Source: Cytobacillus oceanisediminis 2691 (GTDB taxonomy: Bacteria; Bacillota; Bacilli; Bacillales; Cytobacillaceae). From it: a stretch of DNA of 64,000 nt. Shown piece by piece: positions 9,362 through 16,617 of the stretch (positions are counted from its first letter, which is position 1; every line of letters starts with the position of its first letter). The translations under genes were made by a program, and so were the position numbers. The notes beneath the pieces were generated by a model that was not told the origin of the DNA, did no database searches, and saw only the letters and a program-made list of their open reading frames with translations. The DNA lies in contig NZ_CP015506.1 of the NCBI RefSeq assembly GCF_000294775.2, positions 1,339,501-1,403,500 of the forward strand, in the 5' to 3' direction.

Positions 9362-9382
9362 ATAGATATCCATATAAAATTC

Positions 9383-9503
9383 TAAAGTTAGATAACTGTC
9401 TAGCTCCAGCACCTACCCCCTCGAGGTGTCATGCAGACGTTGCCAAAGGACGTGGCGATCTTAGTCTGCGTTCCTTCTTGGGCAAGGCGCTTGCGCTTTT
9501 CTT
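9383..9503. repeat. Interspersed palindromic repeat, copy 1
   Basis: Begins AAAGTTAGATAACTGTCTAG, continues CTCCAGCACCTACCCCCTCG and ends GGGCAAGGCGCTTGCGCTTT. The same ends flank copies at 26490, 49605 and 52421. Its interior (TGCAGAC...GTCTGC arms) differs from the others. It lies between yhaM and yhaL and has no credible ORF. Confidence 0.75.
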
Positions 9504-9587
9504 TTTTCCTGTTTATCATATTTTTCCTGGTTTAACATACATTTATAGTAAATGGACAACCATTATGAAAAGAAAGAGGGGAAACAG

Positions 9588-9773
9588 ATGATTCCAATTT
9601 GGGTATATTTTGTTGCAGCCGGAATCGTTGTAAGTGCATATATGGCGGTGACGACGGGCAGGGAAGAGAAAAAGGTGGAGCAGGACAGCATTGAACGTGA
9701 GGGTGAAATTTATATGAAGCGTCTTGAAAGGGAAAAAGAAGAGCGGAAATCCACTCAGCAATCTGCAGGCTGA
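9588..9773 (+). CDS. yhaL: Sporulation protein YhaL
   Basis: A 61-residue protein with one N-terminal membrane segment (IPIWVYFVAAGIVVSAYMAV) followed by a charged helix rich in E, K and R. Size, topology and position before a convergent prsA match YhaL, a small sporulation-associated membrane protein of unknown mechanism. ATG at 9588 is preferred to the upstream in-frame ATG at 9552 because AGAGGGGAAAC sits directly before it and the upstream residues lack family similarity. Confidence 0.78.
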   Translation: MIPIWVYFVAAGIVVSAYMAVTTGREEKKVEQDSIEREGEIYMKRLEREKEERKSTQQSAG

Positions 9774-9800
9774 TTTGGAATCCATCTAAAAAACATAAAA

Positions 9801-9827
9801 AACGGGACTCCAGCCTGGAGCCCCGTT
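9801..9827. terminator. Shared terminator of yhaL and prsA
   Basis: AACGGGACTCCAG and CTGGAGCCCCGTT form a near-perfect stem with a one-base loop (the central CC may also open) between the two convergent genes. An A-run on the left supplies Ts for the prsA strand. Confidence 0.75.
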
Positions 9828-9832
9828 ATTCA

Positions 9833-10729
9833 TTATTTTTCTTCAGTCCCTGCTTCACCTTCAGCCCCAGCTTCCGGTTCTTCAAGAACTCCTTTTAGTT
9901 CCTTATCTTTAATATCAACATCAGCAGCTTTTAATTCACGATCCATTGCCTGCTGAATTTTGTCACCGTCAAGCTTGGACACTTTCACTTGATATTCCAT
10001 TTCCTTCTTCATTTCATCAAATGATTTTTTCTCTTTTTTCTCTGTTACTTGAATGATGTGGAAACCATGCTCAGATTTAACAGGAGCGCTGATTTCGTTC
10101 ACATCAAGGGCATAAGCTGCCTCCTCGAATTCAGGAACCATTTTACCTGGGCCGAACCAGCCTAAATCTCCGCCATTTGCAGCAGATCCTGGGTCTTTTG
10201 AATATTCTGTGGCCAGGTCTTCAAACTTTCCGCCTTCGTCCAGCTTTTTCTTTACTTCGTCAGCAGTTTTTTCATCCTCTACAAGGATATGGCGTGCTTT
10301 AATTTCCGGTTTGTAGTTATCGTAGTATTCTTTAACTTCTTTTTCTGTTGCTTCAATATCTTTAATAGCAGCTTTTTCCTGAAGCAAGCCTGTTTTGAAA
10401 GTTTCTCTTAGGTCTTCTTCATCCTTATAGCCATATTGCATAAGCGCCATCTCGAAGTTAGCGCCAAGCTGCTGTTTTAATTCGTCGATTTTCTCGTTAA
10501 GTTCCTCGTCTGTTACTTCGTATTTATCAGAAAGAACTTTTTCATAAATGAGCTCCTGGAGCGCCTGTTCGCCGTACTTTTCCTTCATTGCTTCATAAAG
10601 CTCGTCCTTCGTAATGTTTCCGCTCTTTGTTTCAACGACAACATCTCCCGATTCCCCGCCGGTGCTGCTGCATGCACTTAATCCAATTACTCCGGCTGCA
10701 ATGGAGAGGGATAGCATCCATTTTTTCAT
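9833..10729 (-). CDS. prsA: PrsA foldase, peptidyl-prolyl isomerase lipoprotein
   Basis: A 298-residue lipoprotein. It has a signal peptide with lipobox LSAC (Cys near residue 20), an N-terminal chaperone region, a parvulin PPIC domain (about residues 125-220, starting [13 protein letters not shown]) and an acidic C-terminal tail. PrsA folds secreted proteins on the outer face of the membrane. ATG at 10729 follows TAGGAGTG; the longer reading frame upstream lacks a ribosome site. Its leader is about 110 bases long. Confidence 0.95.
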   Translation of the reverse strand: MKKWMLSLSIAAGVIGLSACSSTGGESGDVVVETKSGNITKDELYEAMKEKYGEQALQELIYEKVLSDKYEVTDEELNEKIDELKQQLGANFEMALMQYGYKDEEDLRETFKTGLLQEKAAIKDIEATEKEVKEYYDNYKPEIKARHILVEDEKTADEVKKKLDEGGKFEDLATEYSKDPGSAANGGDLGWFGPGKMVPEFEEAAYALDVNEISAPVKSEHGFHIIQVTEKKEKKSFDEMKKEMEYQVKVSKLDGDKIQQAMDRELKAADVDIKDKELKGVLEEPEAGAEGEAGTEEK

Positions 10730-10843
10730 GTTGAACACTCCTAAATTAATTTTCAATTCGGCTCTGGTGAGCTGGAACTGGAATTTTTATACTTCTCAAT
10801 AACAGCAATTTCCTTCACAGAGCCTGCATTTATCACAATCCCT

Positions 10844-10871
10844 ACTATACCATAAATGTAAAAAATAACAA
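10844..10871 (-). promoter_or_regulatory. Probable sigma-A promoter of prsA
   Basis: On the minus strand TTGTTA and TATAGT are 16 bases apart. They lie about 115-142 bases before the prsA start codon. The rest of 10872-11089 holds no ORF apart from leader sequence of the tiny genes that follow. Confidence 0.5.
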
Positions 10872-11089
10872 AAGAAGAAAGTAATGTTTGGTCGATAAAC
10901 ACAGCGTTTTTTATAAAAAACTGGGTATTCGCCCATCCCCTTCAGGACAATTGTACATATGATACATGGAACCCTCTGATGGGAGGTTCAAACACCTAAA
11001 AAAAATTAGGGTAGCCGGGATATAAGCCTATCCGACCACAGAGGCAAATGAATAGGATATGGTAGCGACCTGAAGGGGAGGTGTTATCC

Positions 11090-11173
11090 ATGGGTGCTGG
11101 ATACGGCGGAGGTTTCGCGCTAATCGTTGTATTGTTTATTTTATTAATCATTGTAGGATGCGCGTGGCTGTAA
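11090..11173 (+). CDS. YjcZ/SscA-type small sporulation protein, 27 aa
   Basis: A 27-residue ORF: a glycine-rich head (MGAGYGGGF) and one hydrophobic segment ending in CAWL. This is the YjcZ family, which includes the spore coat assembly peptide SscA (YhzE) encoded near prsA in B. subtilis. A strong AGGGGAGGTG lies before the ATG. CATATGATA at 10956 resembles a mother-cell sigma (E/K) -10. It is followed by a second family member. Confidence 0.8.
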   Translation: MGAGYGGGFALIVVLFILLIIVGCAWL

Positions 11174-11182
11174 TCTAAGATG

Positions 11183-11215
11183 GGCATAGGGTCTAGTCAA
11201 AGAGGGCCCTGTGCC
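11183..11215 (+). other. Hairpin between the two YjcZ-type genes
   Basis: GGCATAGGGTC pairs with GGCCCTGTGCC over 11 bp (two G-T pairs) with an 11-base loop. No T-run follows, so it may stabilise or process the dicistronic message, not end it. Confidence 0.5.
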
Positions 11216-11238
11216 GGAATTTGAGAGGAGGCAACCAT

Positions 11239-11331
11239 ATGTCTGGAGGACATGGATGTGGCGGAGGTTTTGCGTTAGTTGTCGTGCTGTTCATTTTGTT
11301 AATCATCATTGGAGCTGCTTGTTTTTGCTAA
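11239..11331 (+). CDS. YjcZ-type small sporulation protein, 30 aa
   Basis: A 30-residue ORF starting MSGGHGCGGGFALVVVLF and ending in AACFC. It is clearly a paralogue of the preceding 27-residue peptide: shared GGGFAL core, hydrophobic helix and small C terminus. GAGAGGAGG precedes the ATG. A perfect terminator follows, so the pair forms one short operon. The cysteine at each end is notable, but its role is unknown. Confidence 0.8.
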   Translation: MSGGHGCGGGFALVVVLFILLIIIGAACFC

Positions 11332-11361
11332 GCTTTTGATGTTTACAATTAATGTATATAA

Positions 11362-11390
11362 AAAAGCGGCGGAAAATTTCCGCCGCTTTT
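11362..11390 (+). terminator. Terminator after the YjcZ-type pair
   Basis: A palindrome, AAAAGCGGCGGAAA with its complement, ends in TTTT. It is symmetric and could also serve a minus-strand transcript from 11419-11598. Confidence 0.85.
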
Positions 11391-11418
11391 GCTCATGTTT
11401 AAGAGCTCTCAGGATATC

Positions 11419-11598
11419 CTAAGCATACAAGATTTCTACAAAAGAAGAGATTAGCAATATGGTAATAAGAATGTTAATGGTTCTGAATACTTTGGGCTGC
11501 CGTTCCTCAGGAATCTCTTTTTGGAGACAAAGCGAATTTGTCATCTTGTTGATATAAAATAAAATAAAAACGGCAAAAATAATAAAGATGGAGATCAT
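11419..11598 (-). CDS. Small two-helix membrane protein, 59 aa, unknown function
   Basis: A 59-residue ORF starting ATG at 11598 with AAGGAGGG 6-8 bases upstream. It has an N-terminal hydrophobic segment (residues 2-16), a charged middle (QKEIPEERQPKVFRT) and a second hydrophobic segment (residues 40-58). I do not recognise the family. The strong ribosome site, the clear membrane topology and its place between the yjcZ and hpr loci make it a plausible gene. Confidence 0.55.
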   Translation of the reverse strand: MISIFIIFAVFILFYINKMTNSLCLQKEIPEERQPKVFRTINILITILLISSFVEILYA

Positions 11599-11754
11599 CC
11601 AAGATTCCCTCCTTGGGCAGTCATATTATTGCTTTTACATGTTTTGTCTGTTATTTACAATAACAAAGTTCACAAAAAAAAGATAGTATTAAAGATTGCC
11701 TGTCCGGTAAGTAAAAGGTATCCTTTGTCAGGATACCCGGGATTTATGTTTATG

Positions 11755-12303
11755 CTACTGGTTCGAATGAAGCAATATCTCAAACCCATCTTCATTTTCT
11801 TCAACATAAGATTGATTTGGAGCAGTCAGCACATTTTTGGCGCACACAATGTCAGAAAAAGATAAGCCTGCATGGAAAGCAAACAGAATTATTAAATAAT
11901 GAACATAATGCGGAAAAATAAAGCAAGCAGCCAGGAGCATGCTGTTTATGATAAACATAGGGGCCAAAGTGGCAGTCAGGAATAGCCGTTTTGAAATAGG
12001 CTCCGTTATTCGAATATATAGAATTGGCATAAAGCCATATTTAATTTTCAGCTGTTTTTTAACGATACTTCCAAGGTGTGCAATAGGCAGATAGTGAAGC
12101 AGCTTATGCACAGGATACAACAGCCATAAGCCGGCTGCAAAGAAAATAAAATAATTATCGTAAAAGGAGCCCGGTACAAATACATACGTTGCAGGAACAT
12201 ATGTAAATATGAAAGTAGCCAGCATGGTTAAGGAAGACAGTATAAAAAGCCTTTGCGATCCATATTGCTTCGTGAAGTTAATCGTCTTCCAGCAATTCAT
12301 CAT
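11755..12303 (-). CDS. DUF3267-type membrane protein
   Basis: A 182-residue protein with four to five hydrophobic segments. The sequence HKLLHYLPIAHLG resembles the HxxxH region of DUF3267, a family of zinc-metalloprotease-like membrane proteins of unknown role. TGGAGGTA lies before the ATG at 12303; the ORF is open further upstream without a ribosome site. No operon partner is evident. Family assignment is from overall pattern, so moderate confidence. Confidence 0.6.
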   Translation of the reverse strand: MMNCWKTINFTKQYGSQRLFILSSLTMLATFIFTYVPATYVFVPGSFYDNYFIFFAAGLWLLYPVHKLLHYLPIAHLGSIVKKQLKIKYGFMPILYIRITEPISKRLFLTATLAPMFIINSMLLAACFIFPHYVHYLIILFAFHAGLSFSDIVCAKNVLTAPNQSYVEENEDGFEILLHSNQ

Positions 12304-12467
12304 AAAAATACCTCCAGAAGGAGTAAAATAGTAATCTTTCAAACTTACTTAAGATACTTTACGATGAATAAATAAAAAAATCAATAGGGAAAGCTAACAC
12401 ATTTTGTCGAAAAACATTTTTTATATAATGAAACTAATGTGAAACTATGAGCAACTGAATTCATAAA

Positions 12468-12498
12468 TACAAAGCGAATAGTATGTATTCGCTTTGTA
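12468..12498 (-). terminator. Terminator after hpr
   Basis: TACAAAGCGAATA and TATTCGCTTTGTA form a perfect 13-bp stem with a 5-base loop. It lies 36 bases past the hpr stop on the minus strand, followed there by TTTAT. Confidence 0.7.
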
Positions 12499-12533
12499 AG
12501 GGCTTACATATGGATAGAAGGAACTTTATCTAT

Positions 12534-13109
12534 TTAAACAAGTTCCTTTTCAGCTGATGTTTTTTTCTTTAATTTACCCTCATCTTCATCAAATTGATTT
12601 TCAAGGTTAGCAAAAGACTTTTCAAAAATCTCCATGAAATCGTCACCGTATATATTGCGGACGATCGCCATAATCTCAATGATATCTGGAAATTTCCCAT
12701 ACAAATCCCTTAATGGCATCGCACCTGAGAACACGGCATTTTTCTCAGGTGAATAGGTTTCCATAAGACTTAGTAACACCTTTTCGCCGTCATCAGTCAA
12801 TTTAATATAGGTATTTCTTTTATCGCTTTCTTTTTTAGAAAACTGAAGAAAGCCTCGTTCTTCAAGCTTTTTGGAGAAATTGAATGCAGTAGAAACATGC
12901 ATTACGCCAAACTTGGCAACATCGGAAATCGATGCTCCGTTTAAATGATAGGCAATCCATAAAATATGGTGTTCATTAATATTTAAATCGTAGGGTTTTA
13001 TCCATTGCTGCCAATCTTTTTCTATAGACTTCCACAGGGCTTTACTCAGCTGTGCCACTCGCTGGCTGAAGATCATTGCTTCCTTCATAGAAATTGGTTT
13101 ATCCGACAT
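12534..13109 (-). CDS. hpr: Transition-state regulator Hpr (ScoC), MarR family
   Basis: A 191-residue winged-helix protein (wHTH about residues 50-115: [28 protein letters not shown]) with the long C-terminal extension specific to Hpr/ScoC. In B. subtilis it represses protease and sporulation genes during transition to stationary phase. Position between prsA and yhaH/trpP matches B. subtilis. A promoter with TTGTTT and TATAAA 17 bases apart lies upstream. Confidence 0.94.
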   Translation of the reverse strand: MSDKPISMKEAMIFSQRVAQLSKALWKSIEKDWQQWIKPYDLNINEHHILWIAYHLNGASISDVAKFGVMHVSTAFNFSKKLEERGFLQFSKKESDKRNTYIKLTDDGEKVLLSLMETYSPEKNAVFSGAMPLRDLYGKFPDIIEIMAIVRNIYGDDFMEIFEKSFANLENQFDEDEGKLKKKTSAEKELV

Positions 13110-13174
13110 TCAAAAATTCACCTACTTTGTAAGATTAATTATTTCTGGTCAAACAGCCAGAAGTTCATTTTCTT

Positions 13175-13203
13175 TTTATAGTATCATTATGCCAATAAAA
13201 CAA
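13175..13203 (-). promoter_or_regulatory. Probable sigma-A promoter of hpr
   Basis: On the minus strand TTGTTT and TATAAA are separated by 17 bases. The leader then contains a small hairpin, TTCTGG...CCAGAA (13143-13162). The stretch 13204-13351 is AT-rich and shows no gene. Confidence 0.5.
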
Positions 13204-13351
13204 AAATTAATAAAGATATAAATTTACAAAATTTTTAGAAATATAATTGGATATTTCTATAAAAGGCTTAAGGACAAGGGATGAGAGCTTGTTCAAAGCT
13301 TTATAAAAATTTGAAGCATTTTCATAATATATTGGTTTTCGGTCAAAAATA

Positions 13352-13395
13352 AAAAAATCCTTCTTTTTTACTTAAGAAAAAAGAAGGATTTTTTT
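13352..13395. terminator. Terminator after yhaH
   Basis: AAAAAATCCTTCTTTTTT pairs with AAAAAAGAAGGATTTTTT across a short loop. It is directly downstream of the yhaH stop on the minus strand and symmetric. Confidence 0.8.
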
Positions 13396-13397
13396 AT

Positions 13398-13754
13398 TCA
13401 CTTATTATTTAAATTTGTTTCAAGTTCATGGATGGCCGCTTCAATTTCCTGCAATTCTCTTTGCAGTCTGTGCTGATGTGGAAGGATTTCGTTTTTCCAA
13501 TTGCTGATGGAATATTTGATGTCGTTTGAGAATTCCTTAAATGCGGTTTTTCCTTCCTTCGAAGCAAATGATGCTGAATCCTTTATGGCGAGCAATTCGG
13601 ATTTTAATTCGATCAGCTGCTCCTTCAGGGTGTTTGTAGTATTTTTTAACTGCTGTCTTGTATCCCTTCCTGAAGCAGGTGCAGTCAATAGGGTTGATAT
13701 GCCGGCTGCAGCGCCGCCAGCTAATAGTCCAAGCAATAACGATTTGGCTTTCAT
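13398..13754 (-). CDS. yhaH: YtxH-domain protein YhaH
   Basis: A 118-residue protein. Its N-terminal hydrophobic segment with KSLLLGLLAGGAAAGISTLLTAPASGRDTR is the YtxH/YhaH signature, followed by a coiled-coil helix to the C terminus. Family members are general-stress or cell-envelope associated, of unknown mechanism. ATG at 13754 fits GAGGTGATGG; two in-frame ATGs lie just upstream. Location between hpr and trpP matches yhaH. Confidence 0.85.
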   Translation of the reverse strand: MKAKSLLLGLLAGGAAAGISTLLTAPASGRDTRQQLKNTTNTLKEQLIELKSELLAIKDSASFASKEGKTAFKEFSNDIKYSISNWKNEILPHQHRLQRELQEIEAAIHELETNLNNK

Positions 13755-13943
13755 AACCATCACCTCAAAATCTTGTATATATGTCTATTTTACTACATTA
13801 CTCATTTTTCTAAAGCGGAAAATGAAAAGTTCCCGTTTCTTATCTATATCACAAAAATTAGAAGGGTAAACCACATCCTCATAGCTCCCGGTATACAGGC
13901 ATACAATTCAGTAGAGGGGTATAAAGCGAAAGGGGGAGAGAGG

Positions 13944-14135
13944 TTGTCCGGAGCGGCGGCTGGAATTTTTGCATTGAGTGTGGTTCTGTTTTTAGGAGGT
14001 ATTCATTTTTTTCTTTCTATAAAGAAACCCGGAGTCTATCCTCCGAAGTATGTTCTAAAAAAAAGGGCAGCTGCTTTAGCGGCAGGCGGTGCACTGTTGT
14101 TCCTGCTGGGAATGATTGTAGGAAGTTTCCAATAA
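13944..14135 (+). CDS. Small two-helix membrane protein, 63 aa, unknown function
   Basis: A 63-residue protein with hydrophobic segments at about 3-24 and 43-60 separated by KKPGVYPPKYVLKKR. TTG at 13944 is chosen because AGGGGGAG lies 6 bases upstream; the longer ORF before it has no ribosome site. A terminator follows at once. I do not recognise the family. Confidence 0.6.
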   Translation: MSGAAAGIFALSVVLFLGGIHFFLSIKKPGVYPPKYVLKKRAAALAAGGALLFLLGMIVGSFQ

Positions 14136-14146
14136 TATAAATAGAA

Positions 14147-14172
14147 AAAGCCCGCTTTATTTTGCGGGCTTT
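14147..14172. terminator. Terminator shared by the 63-aa gene and trpP
   Basis: AAAGCCCGC and GCGGGCTTT form a perfect 9-bp stem with an 8-base loop between convergent genes, with a T-run on either strand. Confidence 0.8.
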
Positions 14173-14177
14173 GTCTA

Positions 14178-14705
14178 TTACTGGCTGATCGTCTGCTGAG
14201 TCAGCTTTGTTCTGTTAGCAATTGATTGTGCTACTGGATATAGGATAACCATTGCAGCCGTGTTAACTGCAGCTGCGGGCAGTACAACTGCTGCAAATAG
14301 TGCCGTGAATGGCCCTGGCAGTCCGACAATCAGGTATGCGGAAGTTAAAAACACAATTCCGGATACAATTGTTCCTGCTGCTGTTAAGACAGCTGCACTG
14401 ATAATATTCTTGCGGAATTTCTTTAAACTCAGGAACAAAACAAAAAAGGTGAATGCAGTAACAGGCTTATCAATAATATTCGGGATTAATCCTCCAGGAA
14501 AAGTTGTGGTAAGTCCGGATATCAGGCCTGTAACCAAACCTAAAAGCAAAACGCTTTTGCTGTCTGGAAAAAGGATTATGCCCAAAAACATCATGGTAAG
14601 CATCATGTCCGGTTTCATCCCAAGAAAGAACCCTGGAACCACTGCATGAAGCACTGCGCCCATCCCGACCAATAGGGATAAGGCCACTAAATTTTTTGTA
14701 TTCAT
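14178..14705 (-). CDS. trpP: Tryptophan transporter TrpP
   Basis: A 175-residue membrane protein with five to six helices. N terminus MNTKNLVALSLLVGMGAVLH and the segment FLGMKPDMMLTMMFLGI match TrpP (YhaG), the tryptophan uptake protein of bacilli. The leader carries a G/TAG triplet array covering the ribosome site, as expected for translational control by TRAP. An extended -10 (TGTTATAAT) lies 89-97 bases before the start. It is downstream of serC on the same strand but has its own promoter. Confidence 0.93.
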   Translation of the reverse strand: MNTKNLVALSLLVGMGAVLHAVVPGFFLGMKPDMMLTMMFLGIILFPDSKSVLLLGLVTGLISGLTTTFPGGLIPNIIDKPVTAFTFFVLFLSLKKFRKNIISAAVLTAAGTIVSGIVFLTSAYLIVGLPGPFTALFAAVVLPAAAVNTAAMVILYPVAQSIANRTKLTQQTISQ

Positions 14706-14707
14706 TT

Positions 14708-14766
14708 CTCATCTCTCCTCTGCTATTCTCTGACTAAGCTCTGTTCGTCTCTCCTGCAGTGCACTC
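14708..14766 (-). promoter_or_regulatory. TRAP-binding site overlapping the trpP ribosome site
   Basis: On the minus strand seven G/TAG triplets in a row (GAG, TAG, GAG, TAG, GAG, GAG, GAG) occupy 14741-14708 with spacers of 2, 3, 2, 2, 2 and 2 bases; the last is 2 bases before the ATG. Two more GAG triplets lie upstream (14766 and 14753) at wider spacing. This is the recognition pattern of tryptophan-bound TRAP, which blocks trpP translation in B. subtilis. Confidence 0.85.
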
Positions 14767-14793
14767 TTTGCCTGCAGCGAAAAACTTTAACTA

Positions 14794-14802
14794 ATTATAA
14801 CA
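14794..14802 (-). promoter_or_regulatory. Extended -10 promoter of trpP
   Basis: Minus-strand TGTTATAAT is a consensus extended -10. It places the start of transcription about 20 bases before the first GAG of the TRAP array. A weak stem ATAACAC...GTGTTAT (14797-14829) overlaps it and may end the serC message. Confidence 0.55.
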
Positions 14803-14833
14803 CATAACCCCGGGATGAAAAGGTGTTATATTT

Positions 14834-15916
14834 TTAACTATTATTCTTAAAGGCTTTCATAAATGCGGCCAGTTTTTCAACATGCTGTTCTGGCACAGCA
14901 TTATAAATGGAAGCGCGGCAGCCGCCTATAGAACGGTGTCCTCCGAGCCCAACAAACCCTGCTTCTTTTGCCTGGTGCAGAAATTCCCTGGAGAGGTCCT
15001 CATTTTGAAGATTAAAAGTGACATTCATAAGGGATCTGCTGTCTTTATGAGCATGCCCTATGTAAAAGCCTTCGCTTTCATCTATTACATCATAAAGCAT
15101 TTTCGCCTTCTTTTCATTGGCCTTTTCAATCTGCTGAAGGCCGCCTTTCTTATCCGCCCATTCAAGCACCAGGGAAAGCAAATAAATAGCCAGAGTGGGA
15201 GGTGTGTTATATAAAGAGTTATTATTGGCAAACGTATTATAATTCAGCATTGCAGGGAGATTTTCTGATGATCTTTGTAATAGTTCTTTGCGGATAATGA
15301 CAACTGTTACACCGGAAGGGCCGAGATTTTTCTGGGCGCCTGCATAGATCAAATCGAATTGCTCCACTCCCAATGGACGGCTTAAAATATCGCTGGACAT
15401 ATCAGCTACAAGTGGTGTTTTTTTATTTGAAGGAAATGTTTTCCATTGTGTGCCGTAAATTGTATTGTTGCTGGTAATATGAAGATAGGCAGCATTATCA
15501 GGAATGTCATTTTGATTGTATGCTGGGATGAAGCGGTATTTTTGATCCTTGCTGGAGGCAGAAATAACGGTTTTGCCAATTTTATCTGCTTCTTTTAAAG
15601 CTTTCTCCGACCAGGAGCCGCTGAGGATATAATGGGCTTCTTGATCTTTTCCCAGCAGGTTCATCGGAACCATAGAAAACTGGAGACTTGCACCTCCCTG
15701 GATAAATAGCACTTCATAATCATCCGGAATGGCCAGCAGTTTTCTCAAAAGTGTTATTGCCTGATCATGTACTGCCTGATACTCTTTGCTTCTATGGCTT
15801 AGTTCCATTATGCCCATTCCGGTATTGCTGAAGTTCAGTAAATTCTTTTCCGCTTCTTTTAATACCTCTTCCGGCAGGGCTGCGGGACCTGCATTAAAAT
15901 TTAGAGCTCGGTACAT
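14834..15916 (-). CDS. serC: Phosphoserine aminotransferase SerC
   Basis: A 360-residue class-V aminotransferase. N terminus MYRALNFNAGPAALPEEVL is diagnostic; the PLP lysine lies in DLIYAGAQKNLGPSGVTVV near residue 195, and GLGGHRSIGGCRASIYNA is near the C terminus. It makes phosphoserine (serine pathway) and functions in pyridoxal phosphate synthesis. GGAGGGAG precedes the ATG. Full length. Confidence 0.96.
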   Translation of the reverse strand: MYRALNFNAGPAALPEEVLKEAEKNLLNFSNTGMGIMELSHRSKEYQAVHDQAITLLRKLLAIPDDYEVLFIQGGASLQFSMVPMNLLGKDQEAHYILSGSWSEKALKEADKIGKTVISASSKDQKYRFIPAYNQNDIPDNAAYLHITSNNTIYGTQWKTFPSNKKTPLVADMSSDILSRPLGVEQFDLIYAGAQKNLGPSGVTVVIIRKELLQRSSENLPAMLNYNTFANNNSLYNTPPTLAIYLLSLVLEWADKKGGLQQIEKANEKKAKMLYDVIDESEGFYIGHAHKDSRSLMNVTFNLQNEDLSREFLHQAKEAGFVGLGGHRSIGGCRASIYNAVPEQHVEKLAAFMKAFKNNS

Positions 15917-16090
15917 TTTTCTCCCTCCAAAAATATAAAATCAATTCACTATAACGCTGTAAAGAAATAAAGATATTTAATATGTTAACAAAATTTACTG
16001 ATTTGTACAGAGAAAAAAATGAACATTTTGAAAATTAGGGGATGAAGGAGGTAAAAAAATTCCCCCTGCAAAAACAGGAGGATGCGAGAG

Positions 16091-16510
16091 TTACAGGTGT
16101 TTTGCTATGGCTTCAGAGATCTCCTTAAGATCTGAGGCTGAATATTCCGATTGGTGTGATTTCCACACAACTCCTAAGCCATCTCCTTCTCCATAACGGG
16201 GAATAAGGTGGGAGTGAAAGTGGAAAACGGTCTGCCCGGCATGTTCACCATTGTTATTAATTAAATTCAAACCAATTGGATCAAATTCAGCCTTGATGGC
16301 TCTTGCAATTTCCGGAACAGATTCGAAATAGCTGCGGGCTGTTTCCGCATCCATTTCATATAAATTTTCTTTATGTACTTTCGGGATAACAAGTGTATGC
16401 CCTTTAGTAACCTGGCTTATGTCCAGAAATGCCATCACATGCTCGTTTTCGAAAACTTTGGCCGAAGGAATCTCGCCATTGATTATTTTACAGAAAATAC
16501 AATCGTTCAT
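16091..16510 (-). CDS. hit: HIT family protein (Hit)
   Basis: A 139-residue histidine-triad protein. N terminus CIFCKIINGEIPSAKVFE holds zinc-ligand cysteines and the active-site triad HFHSHLIPR lies near residue 97. HIT proteins hydrolyse nucleotide phosphoramidates or dinucleotides. Position next to ecsA, read divergently, is conserved in bacilli. A ribosome site AGGAG precedes the ATG. Confidence 0.94.
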   Translation of the reverse strand: MNDCIFCKIINGEIPSAKVFENEHVMAFLDISQVTKGHTLVIPKVHKENLYEMDAETARSYFESVPEIARAIKAEFDPIGLNLINNNGEHAGQTVFHFHSHLIPRYGEGDGLGVVWKSHQSEYSASDLKEISEAIAKHL

Positions 16511-16617
16511 TATGTCAGCTCCTAACCAAATATACTTTTACACAATTCTACCATATCCGCCAAAAAACAAAAAAGTGAAACATATTATTGCGGAGAAGGG
16601 ATGATTGCATTGTCTAT

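Noticed and set aside
10960-11090. A c-di-GMP-I riboswitch before the tiny YjcZ genes (blocks resembling CACAGAGGCAAA and GGTAGCGACC)
   Set aside because: The blocks are in part reminiscent, but the order and paired stems of the GEMM fold could not be laid out.
13237-13258. Hairpin AGAAATAT...ATATTTCT upstream of the hpr promoter
   Set aside because: AT-only stem in AT-rich DNA, not next to a gene end and without a T-run; likely chance.
14260-14649. A 129-codon plus-strand ORF inside trpP
   Set aside because: It is antisense to a well-supported transporter gene and has no plausible ribosome site.
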